The translations under genes and the position numbers were made by a program. 64,000 nt of DNA from an uncultured Pseudoruegeria sp. Lineage in GTDB: Bacteria > Pseudomonadota > Alphaproteobacteria > Rhodobacterales > Rhodobacteraceae. The DNA is taken from the NCBI GenBank assembly GCA_947498155.1, contig CANMJD010000002.1, positions 62,001 through 126,000 on the forward strand. The letters run 5' to 3'. Positions 1 through 8,451 of the stretch are shown here, one piece after another. Below the pieces are notes generated by a model that was given only the letters and a program-made list of their open reading frames with translations, had not been told where the DNA came from and ran no database searches. Every line of letters starts with the position of its first letter. The first letter of the stretch is position 1.

Positions 1-301
1 CAAAATAACCGGTAAACAACATCGGATCGCCGTCATCGATCAAGACAGGGCGAAAGAAAACCTCAAAAAACTGCCGCGCGTCGGGATTGCTTTTGGCAAG
101 CTTGCATAGCGGTGCCCACACCGGTGCTTTTAGATCGCCACAGGTGTTTAGAAACGTCGAAAGGGCTGCGCTGTGATCATCCTCAGCCCAACCCTCTAAT
201 TCTTCAAACGACAGTAAGGAATACTGTAGCGCCTCGGCGCTATTGCCGCTGCCCATGACGACCGCAGCCCAAAGGGATGCGGCCAACACGGCGCGCCTCA
301 T
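1..301 (-). CDS. mltA: Membrane-bound lytic murein transglycosylase A (MltA), N-terminal part
   Basis: Only the first 100 or so residues are present; the gene runs off the left edge. MltA cleaves the glycan strands of peptidoglycan from the periplasmic side. The N-terminus reads as a signal peptide (MRRAVLAASLWAAVV...), followed by the family's opening LSFEEL.GWAEDDHSAAL, a W.PLC segment, an ARQFFE..F.P segment and an FTGY motif at the edge, which together are characteristic of MltA. The ATG at 301-299 overlaps the TGA of timA44 (ATGA), so the two are translationally coupled; this gene pair is common in Rhodobacterales. The identification rests on motifs read by eye, without the 3D-domain or catalytic Asp region, which lies outside the window. 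Confidence 0.85.
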   Translation of the reverse strand, partial: MRRAVLAASLWAAVVMGSGNSAEALQYSLLSFEELEGWAEDDHSAALSTFLNTCGDLKAPVWAPLCKLAKSNPDARQFFEVFFRPVLIDDGDPMLFTGYF

Positions 302-960
302 CCGCCAGTTGCGACCAGCTGCCAGTTTGGATCGGCAGAACTCATATCGCGGCCAAAGGTCCAGACATCTTTCTGGCGTTTGATGGCAGATGCATCACCC
401 TCAACGATTTCCCCGTCAGCATTTTTAACAACAGAAGAAATCTCGGCGACGAATTTAACCGTAATCTCGGCCAGCTTATTGTCCGTATCAAAACTGGCGT
501 CCGACAGGGTCAGCTCCCGAATACCGACAAAATGCGCATCAATGCTGAGGCCTTTGGCCACACGATCATCCACAACCTCGGTAAAACTTTCGAAAACATC
601 CTCGGATAGGAAAGGCACGATGGAATCCAGATCACCCTTTTCAAAGGCCATAAAGATCATCTCATAGGCACCCCGAGCGCCCTGCAAGAAATCCCCAACC
701 CCAAAGGAGGGATCAACCCGCTTCATATCCGCCAAAGCTTTGGCAGAACTGCTGTTTTCTTCAACGTGATCAACGATATCGTGGTCGGGACCACCTTCAA
801 TCACTTCGAGGTTTGCACGGCTTCGCGCCGCTGGTTGCGCGGCTTTGTCAACGGGCGGTTTTTCAAAGCCTTCCCGCGTGCCCAAAACGCTGCGGAGCTT
901 CAGGACTAGGAAAATTGCGATCCCTGCAAGGACGATCAATTGGATTAGAGATGAGCTCAT
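298..960 (-). CDS. timA: Tim44/TimA family inner-membrane adaptor protein
   Basis: A 220-residue protein with one N-terminal membrane helix (about residues 5-22, LIQLIVLAGIAIFLVLKL), a short charged linker, and a C-terminal Tim44-like domain (about 85-218) recognisable by DPSFGVGDFLQGARGAYEMI and the FEKGDLDSIVPFLSEDV segment. In mitochondria Tim44 tethers the import motor; bacterial TimA proteins sit in the inner membrane and their role is not settled. Its last codons overlap mltA by 4 bp, so both are probably one transcript reading leftward. It is transcribed away from fxsA, sharing a roughly 110 bp divergent region. Confidence 0.9.
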   Translation of the reverse strand: MSSSLIQLIVLAGIAIFLVLKLRSVLGTREGFEKPPVDKAAQPAARSRANLEVIEGGPDHDIVDHVEENSSSAKALADMKRVDPSFGVGDFLQGARGAYEMIFMAFEKGDLDSIVPFLSEDVFESFTEVVDDRVAKGLSIDAHFVGIRELTLSDASFDTDNKLAEITVKFVAEISSVVKNADGEIVEGDASAIKRQKDVWTFGRDMSSADPNWQLVATGG

Positions 961-1068
961 CGGGGCCTCTGATAAGGGTAAAACTATAGAAAACTGCGCC
1001 TACCAGACTTATGTAGGTTACGGTGGCGTTCAAGTCCACCACAAGGCAGTTGTGAAAGGGTAACTAAT

Positions 1069-1581
1069 ATGTGGCTGTTTATCGCGTTCCTGATGGTGCC
1101 GCTGATCGAGATCGGATTGTTCATTCAAGTCGGCGGCTTGATCGGACTATGGCCCACACTGCTGATTGTTGTGCTGACAGCCGTTTTGGGCACCTATCTG
1201 GTGCGCTCTCAGGGTATTCGCGCGATGGACGACATGCGTAACAGTTTTTCAGAAATGAACGACCCGACGGAACCTCTGGCGCATGGGGCGATGATCCTCT
1301 TTGCCGGTGCGATGCTGCTGACCCCCGGTTTTTTCACCGATGCCATTGGTTTTTTGCTCTTGTTTCCTCCTTTTCGCGCCGCGGCCTACAGCTATGTCCG
1401 GTCGCGCGTGACCGTGCAGAATTTTTCCATGTCGGGTCGTCAAACCTACACGGGCCCGGACAGCGATACGATTGATGGTGATTTCGAAGTCGTTCGGGAG
1501 CCTGAAAACGAAGAAGCCCAAAATCAGGATGGTTTTGTAAAACCGCCCACCCATGTGCCTTCGGATTGGACCAAGCATTGA
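1069..1581 (+). CDS. fxsA: FxsA family cytoplasmic membrane protein
   Basis: 170 residues with the typical FxsA layout: a first helix beginning MWLFIAFLMVPLIEIGLF, a glycine-rich G...LWPTLLIVVLTAVLGTYLVRSQG segment, and a membrane-reentrant part LTPGFFTDAIGFLLLFPPFR, followed by a polar tail from about residue 115. FxsA (E. coli YjeG) was named for suppressing phage T7 exclusion by the F plasmid; its normal role is unknown. An AAAGGG ribosome binding site precedes the ATG. It is followed by secB on the same strand after 59 bp, an order also seen next to the Caulobacter origin. Confidence 0.92.
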   Translation: MWLFIAFLMVPLIEIGLFIQVGGLIGLWPTLLIVVLTAVLGTYLVRSQGIRAMDDMRNSFSEMNDPTEPLAHGAMILFAGAMLLTPGFFTDAIGFLLLFPPFRAAAYSYVRSRVTVQNFSMSGRQTYTGPDSDTIDGDFEVVREPENEEAQNQDGFVKPPTHVPSDWTKH

Positions 1582-1640
1582 GACCCGTCAAATGACCTGA
1601 TACAGGTTTCTGGACTTTATTTTTTGGTGGGAGATTCACG

Positions 1641-2144
1641 ATGGCCGAAAACGGCGCAGAAACAGCAGCACAGCCTGCTCAGGTAAAAATGCAAATTCTG
1701 GCACAATTTGTGCGGGACATGTCATTTGAAAATATTCTGGCTCAAAAAGGCATTCAGGGTGAACCCAAGCCGGACGTACAGGTTCAGGTCAATCTGGACG
1801 CCAAAAAACGTTCCACTGACAACCAGTACGACGTTATTCTGAAGCTGAAAGTTGACTCCAAAAACAAAGAAGGTGGAGAGCCGCTGTTCCTGCTGGAACT
1901 GGATTATGCCGGTGTTTTCCACGTTGAAAACGTCCCGGAAGAGCAATTGCACCCCTATCTGATGATCGAATGCCCGCGGATGCTGTTCCCCTATGTGCGC
2001 CGCATCGTCAGCGATGTGACTCGGGATGGAGGATTCCCACCGCTGAACCTCGAAAACATTGATTTCGTTGCAATCTATCGCCAAAACTTGGCGATGCGCG
2101 CGGCGCAACAGCAAAAAGAAGCCTCCGAAGCACCCGTTTCCTAA
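1641..2144 (+). CDS. secB: Protein-export chaperone SecB
   Basis: A 167-residue acidic cytoplasmic chaperone that holds precursor proteins unfolded and delivers them to SecA. The body contains the family segments FVRDMSFEN, VQVQVNLDAK, LELDYAGVF and the strongly conserved CPRMLFPYVRRIVSDVTRDGGFPPLNLENIDF, with a short polar tail after YRQNL. A GGTGGGAG ribosome binding site lies just before the ATG. It is convergent with dnaQ, with only 3 bp between the stop codons. Alphaproteobacterial SecB proteins are slightly longer than the E. coli one, as here. Confidence 0.97.
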   Translation: MAENGAETAAQPAQVKMQILAQFVRDMSFENILAQKGIQGEPKPDVQVQVNLDAKKRSTDNQYDVILKLKVDSKNKEGGEPLFLLELDYAGVFHVENVPEEQLHPYLMIECPRMLFPYVRRIVSDVTRDGGFPPLNLENIDFVAIYRQNLAMRAAQQQKEASEAPVS

Positions 2145-2147
2145 GGG

Positions 2148-2843
2148 CTAGCTCAGCTTTTTCCACAACGCGTCGTCGCCCATTTTATCAACGAATTGTT
2201 GATGGGCGGCGATTTCTTCTTCGGTCAGCCGCGATGGCAGCGGCGTTGCCCGACGCGACGGGCGCCACGCCTCTTGTTGGCCTGACGCACCTTGCCGCGC
2301 ACCGGCGGTGCTCGACAGTCCGAAATCCGGCTGACGTCCGCCGATCAATTCCAAATAGACTTCGGCCAGAATTTCAGAGTCCAAAAGCGCGCCGTGGAGC
2401 GTTCGGTTAGAGTTATCAATCCCGAATCGGCGACAGAGCGCATCCAGTGACGCGGGTGAGCCGGGGAATTTCTGCCGCGCGATGGCCAATGTGTCCAACG
2501 CCTGAGTCATCGGCAGGGCAGGGCGGTTAACCCATTTAAGTTCGGCATTCAGGAATTTCATATCAAAGGAAGCGTTATGGATCACCAGTCGAGAATCCTG
2601 GATAAAATCCACAAAAGCCTGAGCGATATTCTTGAACAACGGCTTATCCGCCAGAAATTCATCCCCTAACCCATGAACCTCAAAGGCGCTCTGCGGCATG
2701 CTGCGTTCGGGGTTGATATATTGATGATAGGTCCGCCCTGTGGGCATATGGTTGAACAGTTCAACTGCACCGATTTCGACAATACGGTCGCCACTTTCCG
2801 GCTCAAATCCCGTGGTTTCCGTATCCAATACGATTTCACGCAT
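2148..2843 (-). CDS. dnaQ: DNA polymerase III epsilon subunit (3'-5' proofreading exonuclease)
   Basis: 231 residues. The DEDDh exonuclease motifs are all present: Exo I DTETTGFEP near residue 7, Exo II HNASFDMKFLN near 96, and Exo III LHGALLDSE near 150, followed by a flexible linker and a C-terminal tail for binding the alpha subunit. I chose the ATG at 2843 because the protein then begins MREIVLDTETTG as in the family; an upstream in-frame extension would add a basic, unconserved segment lying within coaE. The start overlaps the end of coaE by 8 bp, so it is the distal gene of the maf-aroE-coaE-dnaQ operon that reads away from the origin. Confidence 0.96.
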   Translation of the reverse strand: MREIVLDTETTGFEPESGDRIVEIGAVELFNHMPTGRTYHQYINPERSMPQSAFEVHGLGDEFLADKPLFKNIAQAFVDFIQDSRLVIHNASFDMKFLNAELKWVNRPALPMTQALDTLAIARQKFPGSPASLDALCRRFGIDNSNRTLHGALLDSEILAEVYLELIGGRQPDFGLSSTAGARQGASGQQEAWRPSRRATPLPSRLTEEEIAAHQQFVDKMGDDALWKKLS

Positions 2844-3435
2844 CTTTTTGCCTCTGCTTTGCGATCGCCATAACGTCCTGAACCGCCTTTTCAGCCGCTT
2901 CCAAAGAGGATGTTTCAATCACCACATCCGCGTGCTGCCGTTTTTCGTCATCCGGCATCTGCTTGTCCAGCAAGATGTTGAATTGCGCCTCTGTCATGCC
3001 GGGTCGATCAAGAACCCGCTGTTTTTGAACCTCGAGCGGGGCCGATACCACAACAACCAAATCAAACTGCGCGGCACTACCGGTTTCAAACAGCAACGGG
3101 ATATCCAATACAAGAATATCGCGATCACTGCGGGCGATGAAATCCGCCCGATCCTGCGCCACCAAGGGATGCACAATGCTTTCAAGCGTCTTAAGAGCGG
3201 TTTTATCCCGCGCAATCCATGCCTTTAGCGCTTCGCGATCTATGCCCTGATCGGTAAGCGAAGCCGGACAAGCTTTGGAAATGGGTCCCACCGCTGCACC
3301 TTCTTTTGCATAAAGCCGGTGGACCGCCGCATCCGCATCCCAGATCCCCGCACCGGCCTTGGCAAATAGCTGGGCGGTTGTGGATTTTCCCATCCCAATC
3401 GATCCGGTTAACCCGATCAAAAAGGGTCTATTCAT
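2836..3435 (-). CDS. coaE: Dephospho-CoA kinase
   Basis: 199 residues, the usual size. The enzyme phosphorylates the 3'-hydroxyl of dephospho-CoA, the last step of coenzyme A synthesis. The Walker A motif GLTGSIGMGKST is near residue 8, followed by DADAAVHRLY (substrate-side acid) and the LDIPLLFETG segment near 110. The start codon overlaps the end of aroE by 4 bp (ATGA) and its end overlaps dnaQ, indicating translational coupling through the operon. Confidence 0.96.
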   Translation of the reverse strand: MNRPFLIGLTGSIGMGKSTTAQLFAKAGAGIWDADAAVHRLYAKEGAAVGPISKACPASLTDQGIDREALKAWIARDKTALKTLESIVHPLVAQDRADFIARSDRDILVLDIPLLFETGSAAQFDLVVVVSAPLEVQKQRVLDRPGMTEAQFNILLDKQMPDDEKRQHADVVIETSSLEAAEKAVQDVMAIAKQRQKDA

Positions 3436-4268
3436 GCCGAAAGCACCGCCGCGCGCAGGGCATCATCCACTTCGGGACGCATGCCAAACCAACGCTCAAA
3501 CCCGGGAACCGCTTGATGGAGCAACATGCCCAACCCATCGACCGTGACACAACCGGCCTTGGCGGCTTCTTCCAATAATCCGGTGCGAAGCGGCGTATAA
3601 ACGATGTCATTCACAACGCAGGTCGGGCGCAAACCCTCATAGGGCAAGCGCAGATCCGGATTGCCGACCATGCCTTGCGTCGTCGTATTCACAAGGGTCG
3701 CCGCATCTTCGATCACCGTGCCAATTTGCGTCCAGTCCACCACCCGAAGCTTGGGCCCGAATTCTTCACGCAGAGCGTCAGCGCGGGATTTTGTCCGGTT
3801 GCTGATCTGGATTTCGGGCGTTCCCGCATCAATCAAAGACACAATAATCGCCCGCGATGCGCCTCCTGCACCCAGCACAAGCGCAGGGCCACTATCTGCA
3901 CGCCATTCCGGCGCACCCTGTTTTAGGTTTTCAATAAACCCGTAACCGTCAGTATTATCCGCCTGAACCTTACCGTCTTTGCGGAAAATAATCGTGTTAG
4001 CCGCCCCTATCAAAGCCGCCCGGTCTGTGATGACATCAGCCAGCCCAATCATCGCCTCTTTATGGGGCAGGGTGACATTCACCCCCGCAAACCCCATTTT
4101 TGGCAACATCCTGATAACATCCGCCAAATTTTCGCGGCTGACATTCATCGGAATATAGTGCCCTTCCAACCCGTATCGTCGCAGCCAGTGGCCGTGCAAT
4201 GCTGGCGATTTACTATGGGCAATCGGAGACCCGATAACACCCGCCAATGGCGTATCTGTTTCGCTCAT
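3432..4268 (-). CDS. aroE: Shikimate dehydrogenase (NADP+)
   Basis: 278 residues. Reduces 3-dehydroshikimate to shikimate in chorismate and aromatic amino-acid synthesis. The substrate-binding motif GVIGSPIAHSKSPALHG is near residue 10, the catalytic lysine lies in NVTLPHKEAM near 65, and the NADP site LGAGGASRAI near 132. The start overlaps maf by 4 bp (ATGA). The order maf-aroE-coaE-dnaQ is the conserved leftward arm at alphaproteobacterial origins. Confidence 0.97.
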   Translation of the reverse strand: MSETDTPLAGVIGSPIAHSKSPALHGHWLRRYGLEGHYIPMNVSRENLADVIRMLPKMGFAGVNVTLPHKEAMIGLADVITDRAALIGAANTIIFRKDGKVQADNTDGYGFIENLKQGAPEWRADSGPALVLGAGGASRAIIVSLIDAGTPEIQISNRTKSRADALREEFGPKLRVVDWTQIGTVIEDAATLVNTTTQGMVGNPDLRLPYEGLRPTCVVNDIVYTPLRTGLLEEAAKAGCVTVDGLGMLLHQAVPGFERWFGMRPEVDDALRAAVLSA

Positions 4269-4864
4269 TTCGGCAGCTCCCCCCGAAGCGTCAAATAGTT
4301 CAGAAGTTCCAGCAAAGGCAGACCAAGCACATTGAAATAATCGCCATCAACCCGCGCGAACAATCGAACCCCTTCTTCTTCAAGCTTATAGCCTCCGACA
4401 GCGTGACGCACAGACTCCCAGTTTCTTTGCACGTAGTCGTTCAAATATGTGTCCGAGAAGTCGCGCATTTGCAGGCGAACCTCTCCGACGTGCCGCCAAA
4501 CCGGCTTATCCCCTTCATAAATGACCGCCGCAGACAGCAAACGATGACGCGTATTGCGCAGTTTTTGCAATTGTTCGACACAGGCCTCAGGGGATTGGGG
4601 TTTGGACAGGATTTCCCGTTTGACCTCGAGCACCTGATCACACCCGATAACCAAAGCATCGGGATGCTTTTGCGCCACCCTCCGCGCTTTATATTCGGCC
4701 AGCGCATCGGCAACATCGCGCGGGCTTGCCTCTTCATAAAGCAGGGCGGCTTTGATCGCGTCTTCATCCACCCGCGCCTTCTGCACGGTGATTTCCAGAC
4801 CGGCGTTTTGCAATAGCTGCCGCCGGATGTCTGAACCGGATGCCAGAATGATCTGTTTTGCCAT
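4265..4864 (-). CDS. maf: Maf family nucleoside triphosphate pyrophosphatase
   Basis: 199 residues from the ATG at 4864; the protein then starts MAKQIILASGSDIRRQLL as in the Maf family. A longer frame starts at a TTG at 4906 and adds unconserved residues. The catalytic and substrate motifs ASGSDIRRQLL, ARVDED and GCDQVLE are present. Maf proteins hydrolyse dTTP, UTP or modified nucleotides and are linked to house-cleaning and septum control. This is the first gene left of the origin. A perfect DnaA box (4864-4872) begins on the first base of the start codon, and the only ribosome binding sequence is a weak CAGG, so DnaA occupancy could touch maf expression (inference). Confidence 0.95.
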   Translation of the reverse strand: MAKQIILASGSDIRRQLLQNAGLEITVQKARVDEDAIKAALLYEEASPRDVADALAEYKARRVAQKHPDALVIGCDQVLEVKREILSKPQSPEACVEQLQKLRNTRHRLLSAAVIYEGDKPVWRHVGEVRLQMRDFSDTYLNDYVQRNWESVRHAVGGYKLEEEGVRLFARVDGDYFNVLGLPLLELLNYLTLRGELPK

Positions 4865-4872
4865 GTGGATAA
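4864..4872 (-). promoter_or_regulatory. DnaA box (TTATCCACA)
   Basis: On the minus strand this reads TTATCCACA, a perfect match to the strict DnaA consensus TTATNCACA. It lies immediately upstream of maf and shares the first base of its start codon. Confidence 0.85.
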
Positions 4873-5069
4873 CCTGCGAAAAACTATTAGGAGGAATCGC
4901 GGGCAAAAAACCCGAAATTCAGAGCTTTTCGGGAAATCCCCCGTTTGGCCCCGTTTTGTCAACGCTTGACCCGAAAAATTCCACGGTGGGAAAGAATAAC
5001 TTTGTATCGCGAAGAACCCTTTTGGTTTTGACTTACCCGGCGGATATGCACATAGTTATCAATTCCACT

Positions 5070-5117
5070 TTATTATTATAACCAATTGAATAATAATAAA
5101 AAATTTGTCCAATTGAA
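5070..5117. repeat. AT-rich inverted and direct repeats, candidate DNA unwinding element
   Basis: A 9-bp inverted repeat, TTATTATTA (5070-5078) and TAATAATAA (5091-5099), flanks a 12-bp spacer. The 9-mer CCAATTGAA occurs twice in direct orientation, at 5082-5090 and 5109-5117, 27 bp apart. The stretch has very few G or C bases and lies next to DnaA boxes, which fits a duplex-unwinding element; that role is inferred. Confidence 0.6.
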
Positions 5118-5142
5118 TTCAGTTCAAACCTTTTCTCATGAG

Positions 5143-5151
5143 TTATTCACA
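5143..5151 (+). promoter_or_regulatory. DnaA box (TTATTCACA)
   Basis: A perfect TTATNCACA match in the centre of the intergenic segment, about 25 bp to the right of the AT-rich tract. A related TTATTCAAT (two mismatches) follows at 5181-5189. Spacing of strong and weak boxes next to an AT-rich stretch is what an origin would show. Confidence 0.85.
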
Positions 5152-5280
5152 TCAGAAATCCACGGGGATTATTTCGGGGGTTATTCAATAATCCACTGAA
5201 ATGGACGATACTACAAAAACATCATCCTTCTTCTTTCTTTTATATTTATTTAAGAGGGGCAAAGAAAACCCGAGGCCCGA

Positions 5281-5733
5281 ATGACCGATTTTCTCTTTGA
5301 TATTTATCCATGGGTAAAATCCCTCCATGTGATTTCCGTTATCGCCTGGATGGCGGGGCTTTTCTATTTGCCGCGTCTATTCGTTTACCATGCAGAGAGG
5401 ATTAAAGCCGGCTCTGACACCGACGCGCTGTTTCAAACCATGGAAGTGCGCCTGTTGCGGGCAATCATGAATCCGGCAATGACCGCCACGTGGATCTTTG
5501 GCCTAATCATGGTTTTTACACCAGGGATCGTCGATTGGTCGGCTTTTTGGCCCTACACCAAGGCGGCAGCGGTTCTTGCGATGACCTGGTTTCATCATTG
5601 GCTTGGTTATCGCCGCAAAGAGTTTCTGCGCAGTGAAAACACCCGCAGTGGCCGCACCTACCGGATTATGAATGAGGTGCCGACACTCTTGCTGATCATA
5701 ATCGTTTTCTCGGTGATTGCGCGCCCGTTTTAG
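5281..5733 (+). CDS. hemJ: Protoporphyrinogen oxidase HemJ
   Basis: 150 residues with four predicted membrane helices. HemJ carries out the oxygen-independent conversion of protoporphyrinogen IX to protoporphyrin IX in haem synthesis. The N-terminal helix contains the conserved SLHVISVIAWMAGLFYLPRLFVYH with its key histidine near residue 16; TWFHHWLGYRRKEF follows near 103-116. The ATG has GAGG about 5 bases upstream. It is the first gene right of the origin; in Caulobacter hemE lies between the origin and this gene, here it is absent. Confidence 0.93.
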   Translation: MTDFLFDIYPWVKSLHVISVIAWMAGLFYLPRLFVYHAERIKAGSDTDALFQTMEVRLLRAIMNPAMTATWIFGLIMVFTPGIVDWSAFWPYTKAAAVLAMTWFHHWLGYRRKEFLRSENTRSGRTYRIMNEVPTLLLIIIVFSVIARPF

Positions 5734-5740
5734 GTGCTTG

Positions 5741-5769
5741 TTGACTCCGATAGGGTGCGGCCCTATCTA
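5741..5769 (+). promoter_or_regulatory. Likely sigma-70 promoter of rho, overlapped by a dyad
   Basis: TTGACT (5741-5746), a 17-bp spacer and TATCTA (5764-5769), about 85 bp before the rho start codon. The spacer and -10 element are overlapped by the inverted repeat GATAGGG (5749-5755) / CCCTATC (5761-5767), so a bound protein or transcript hairpin could influence rho; no such regulator is known to me. Confidence 0.6.
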
Positions 5770-5855
5770 GGGTTCAACTTGGCCGTCCGGCCTATTGTAT
5801 TTCCCGATGATTAAAACTGTGAGCTGCTGTCGCGGCCGGTTGAGGACTATCTTCC

Positions 5856-7127
5856 ATGAGCGAATCCCATTTGAACCTGTCTGATCTTAAGGCCCAAAGC
5901 CCCAAATCGCTGTTGGCCATGGCCGAAGAGCTGGAGATCGAAAACGCCTCTACCATGCGCAAGGGGGATATGATGTTTTCGATCCTCAAGGAACGCGCCG
6001 AAGACGGCTGGACCATTGCGGGCGACGGTGTGCTTGAGGTTTTGCAGGATGGTTTTGGATTTCTACGCTCGCCAGAGGCCAATTACTTGCCGGGTCCGGA
6101 TGATATTTATGTCTCTCCCGATATGATCCGCCAGTATTCCCTGCGCACCGGAGATACCATCGAAGGCGCGATCCGCGCGCCGGGCGATAATGAACGGTAT
6201 TTTGGCCTGACCAGCGTAACGCTGATCAACTTTGAAGATCCGGAAAAAGCCCGCCACAAAATCGCTTTTGACAACCTGACCCCGCTCTATCCGGATGAGC
6301 GACTGAAAATGGAAGTCGAAGACCCCACCATCAAGGATCGTTCTGCGCGGATCATTGATCTGGTTGCGCCCATCGGGAAGGGCCAGCGGTCCCTGATCGT
6401 GGCGCCGCCGCGCACCGGTAAGACGGTTTTGCTACAAAATATCGCCAATTCCATCGAAAAGAACCATCCGGAATGTTATCTCATCGTGCTGTTGATCGAC
6501 GAACGCCCCGAAGAGGTGACGGATATGCAGCGCTCGGTCAAAGGCGAGGTAATTTCTTCGACTTTTGATGAACCCGCGACCCGTCACGTCGCTGTTTCAG
6601 AGATGGTGATCGAAAAAGCCAAACGTCTGGTCGAGCATAAACGCGATGTTGTGATCCTTTTGGACTCGATCACGCGACTGGGCCGTGCGTTTAACACCGT
6701 TGTGCCGTCCTCTGGTAAGGTCCTGACCGGTGGTGTGGATGCCAACGCCCTGCAACGCCCGAAACGCTTCTTTGGGGCGGCGCGTAACATCGAAGAAGGT
6801 GGCTCGCTGACGATTATCTCGACCGCGCTGATCGATACCGGTTCGCGCATGGATGAGGTGATCTTTGAAGAATTCAAAGGCACCGGTAACAGCGAGATCG
6901 TTCTGGATCGTAAAGTCGCTGACAAGCGTGTCTTCCCCGCGATTGATATCCTTAAATCCGGCACCCGTAAGGAAGATCTGTTGGTCAATCCGAAGGACCT
7001 GCAGAAAACCTTTGTGCTGCGCCGCATTCTGAACCCGATGGGGACAACCGACGCTGTTGAATTCCTGATTTCGAAGCTCAAACAGACCAAATCCAACGAC
7101 GAGTTCTTCGATTCCATGAATGCCTAA
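5856..7127 (+). CDS. rho: Transcription termination factor Rho
   Basis: 423 residues, standard length. Hexameric RNA-dependent ATPase that ends untranslated transcripts. The N-terminal helical part ([15 protein letters not shown]...), the RNA-binding OSB domain with [23 protein letters not shown] near 63-88, Walker [15 protein letters not shown] near 185 and [12 protein letters not shown] near 210 are all visible. TGAGGA at 5841-5846 precedes the ATG. The leader of about 85 nt after the putative -10 leaves room for autoregulation, as known for rho in other bacteria. Confidence 0.98.
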   Translation: MSESHLNLSDLKAQSPKSLLAMAEELEIENASTMRKGDMMFSILKERAEDGWTIAGDGVLEVLQDGFGFLRSPEANYLPGPDDIYVSPDMIRQYSLRTGDTIEGAIRAPGDNERYFGLTSVTLINFEDPEKARHKIAFDNLTPLYPDERLKMEVEDPTIKDRSARIIDLVAPIGKGQRSLIVAPPRTGKTVLLQNIANSIEKNHPECYLIVLLIDERPEEVTDMQRSVKGEVISSTFDEPATRHVAVSEMVIEKAKRLVEHKRDVVILLDSITRLGRAFNTVVPSSGKVLTGGVDANALQRPKRFFGAARNIEEGGSLTIISTALIDTGSRMDEVIFEEFKGTGNSEIVLDRKVADKRVFPAIDILKSGTRKEDLLVNPKDLQKTFVLRRILNPMGTTDAVEFLISKLKQTKSNDEFFDSMNA

Positions 7128-7157
7128 CGGTATAACCATGTAAGTGGTTGAAATATA

Positions 7158-8447
7158 ATGGAAACTATCTTTGCACTTGCCTCTGCACGGGGGAAAGCCG
7201 GTGTCTCTGTTCTTCGTATTTCGGGGACAGAGGCCTTTGAGGCTGGTCAAAAGCTGGCCGGAAACCTGCCGCAGCCGCGCCATTCTGCTGTCCGTGTTCT
7301 AAAAAACGCAGCAGGCGAAGCGCTGGACGAAGCACTGGTTCTTACCTTTGCAGCGGGGTCCAGTTTTACCGGTGAAGATACTGTAGAGCTGCAATTGCAT
7401 GGCAGTATTGCCGTGATTTCTGCTGTTCTGCAGGAGTTAGGCGCCATGGCGGGCTTACGGCTTGCTGAACCCGGAGAATTTACCCGTCGCGCCCTTGAGA
7501 ACGAGCGGTTGGATCTGGCCCAGATCGAGGGGCTCGGGGATCTGATCGAAGCGGAAACAGAGGCGCAGCGCAAACAGGCCTTTCGCGTGCTATCCGGCGC
7601 CCTTGGGCAAAAGGCCGAAAGTTGGCGCACACGTTTGATCCGGGCCGCTGCCTTGATGGAAGCCACGATTGATTTCGCCGACGAAGATGTGCCCGTTGAT
7701 GTGAGTCCGGAAGTGTTGGACCTAATCGATGCGGTGGCGTCAGAACTTCGCATCGAAGCAGAGGGTGCTATTGTTGCAGAGCGGATTCGCGATGGATTCG
7801 AGATTGCCATCGTCGGTGCACCGAATGCTGGCAAAAGCACGCTGTTGAATGCCCTTGCCGGTCGGGATGCGGCGATCACCTCTGAAGTTGCGGGCACGAC
7901 TCGGGATGTGATCGAAGTACGCATGGATTTGAACGGCTTGCCTGTAACTGTTCTGGATACAGCAGGTCTGCGCGAAACCGACGATTTGGTTGAAGGTTTG
8001 GGGATTGAGCGTGCGTTGGTGCGGGCAGAAGCCGCTGATATTCGGGTGTTTTTGCAAAGCTCAGATCATGAGTTTCTGGGCATTCATCCCAAAGACGACG
8101 ATATTACCGTTCTGGGAAAGGCGGATATTTCCACGTCCGACGGCTTTGCTGTATCCGGAAAAACCGGACAGGGCGTGTCGCAACTGATTTCTCGCATAAC
8201 GGCGGTTCTAGAACAAAAAGCCAGTGGCGCGGGGGCCGCCATTCGGGAACGCCACCGTGTCGCAATCCTCAATGGAATTGAGGCTTTAGAATCAGCGCGG
8301 ATTGAGGTATGCAACGGACCTGATCGCGCAGAATTGGCAGCAGAAGACCTTCGGACTGTCATCCGCGCTTTGGATTCCTTGGTGGGTCGCGTGGATGTAG
8401 AGCAAATCCTCGATGAGATTTTCGCCAGTTTTTGTCTTGGTAAGTAA
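7158..8447 (+). CDS. mnmE: tRNA modification GTPase MnmE
   Basis: 429 residues. With MnmG it installs the carboxymethylaminomethyl group on U34 of certain tRNAs. The N-terminal tetrahydrofolate-binding domain starts [23 protein letters not shown]; the G domain has GAPNAGKST near residue 220 and DTAGLRET near 266; the C-terminus ends FCLGK, the conserved CxGK that takes part in the chemistry. It is followed after only a few bases by mnmG, its partner subunit. Confidence 0.97.
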   Translation: METIFALASARGKAGVSVLRISGTEAFEAGQKLAGNLPQPRHSAVRVLKNAAGEALDEALVLTFAAGSSFTGEDTVELQLHGSIAVISAVLQELGAMAGLRLAEPGEFTRRALENERLDLAQIEGLGDLIEAETEAQRKQAFRVLSGALGQKAESWRTRLIRAAALMEATIDFADEDVPVDVSPEVLDLIDAVASELRIEAEGAIVAERIRDGFEIAIVGAPNAGKSTLLNALAGRDAAITSEVAGTTRDVIEVRMDLNGLPVTVLDTAGLRETDDLVEGLGIERALVRAEAADIRVFLQSSDHEFLGIHPKDDDITVLGKADISTSDGFAVSGKTGQGVSQLISRITAVLEQKASGAGAAIRERHRVAILNGIEALESARIEVCNGPDRAELAAEDLRTVIRALDSLVGRVDVEQILDEIFASFCLGK

Positions 8448-8451
8448 GGAG

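Larger units (their letters stand above)
4864..5280. other. oriC: Putative chromosomal replication origin (oriC)
   Basis: A gene-free segment of about 415 bp between the divergent maf and hemJ genes. Seen directly: two perfect DnaA boxes (4864-4872 minus strand, 5143-5151 plus strand), several degenerate ones (for example 5181-5189 and the AATCCAC repeats at 5157-5163 and 5190-5196), a strongly AT-rich tract at about 5060-5120, a second AT-rich tract at 5225-5252, one GANTC site (4894-4898), and genes diverging on both sides. Gene order on both flanks matches the Caulobacter origin region. Function as origin is inferred; no skew calculation was run. Confidence 0.8.
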
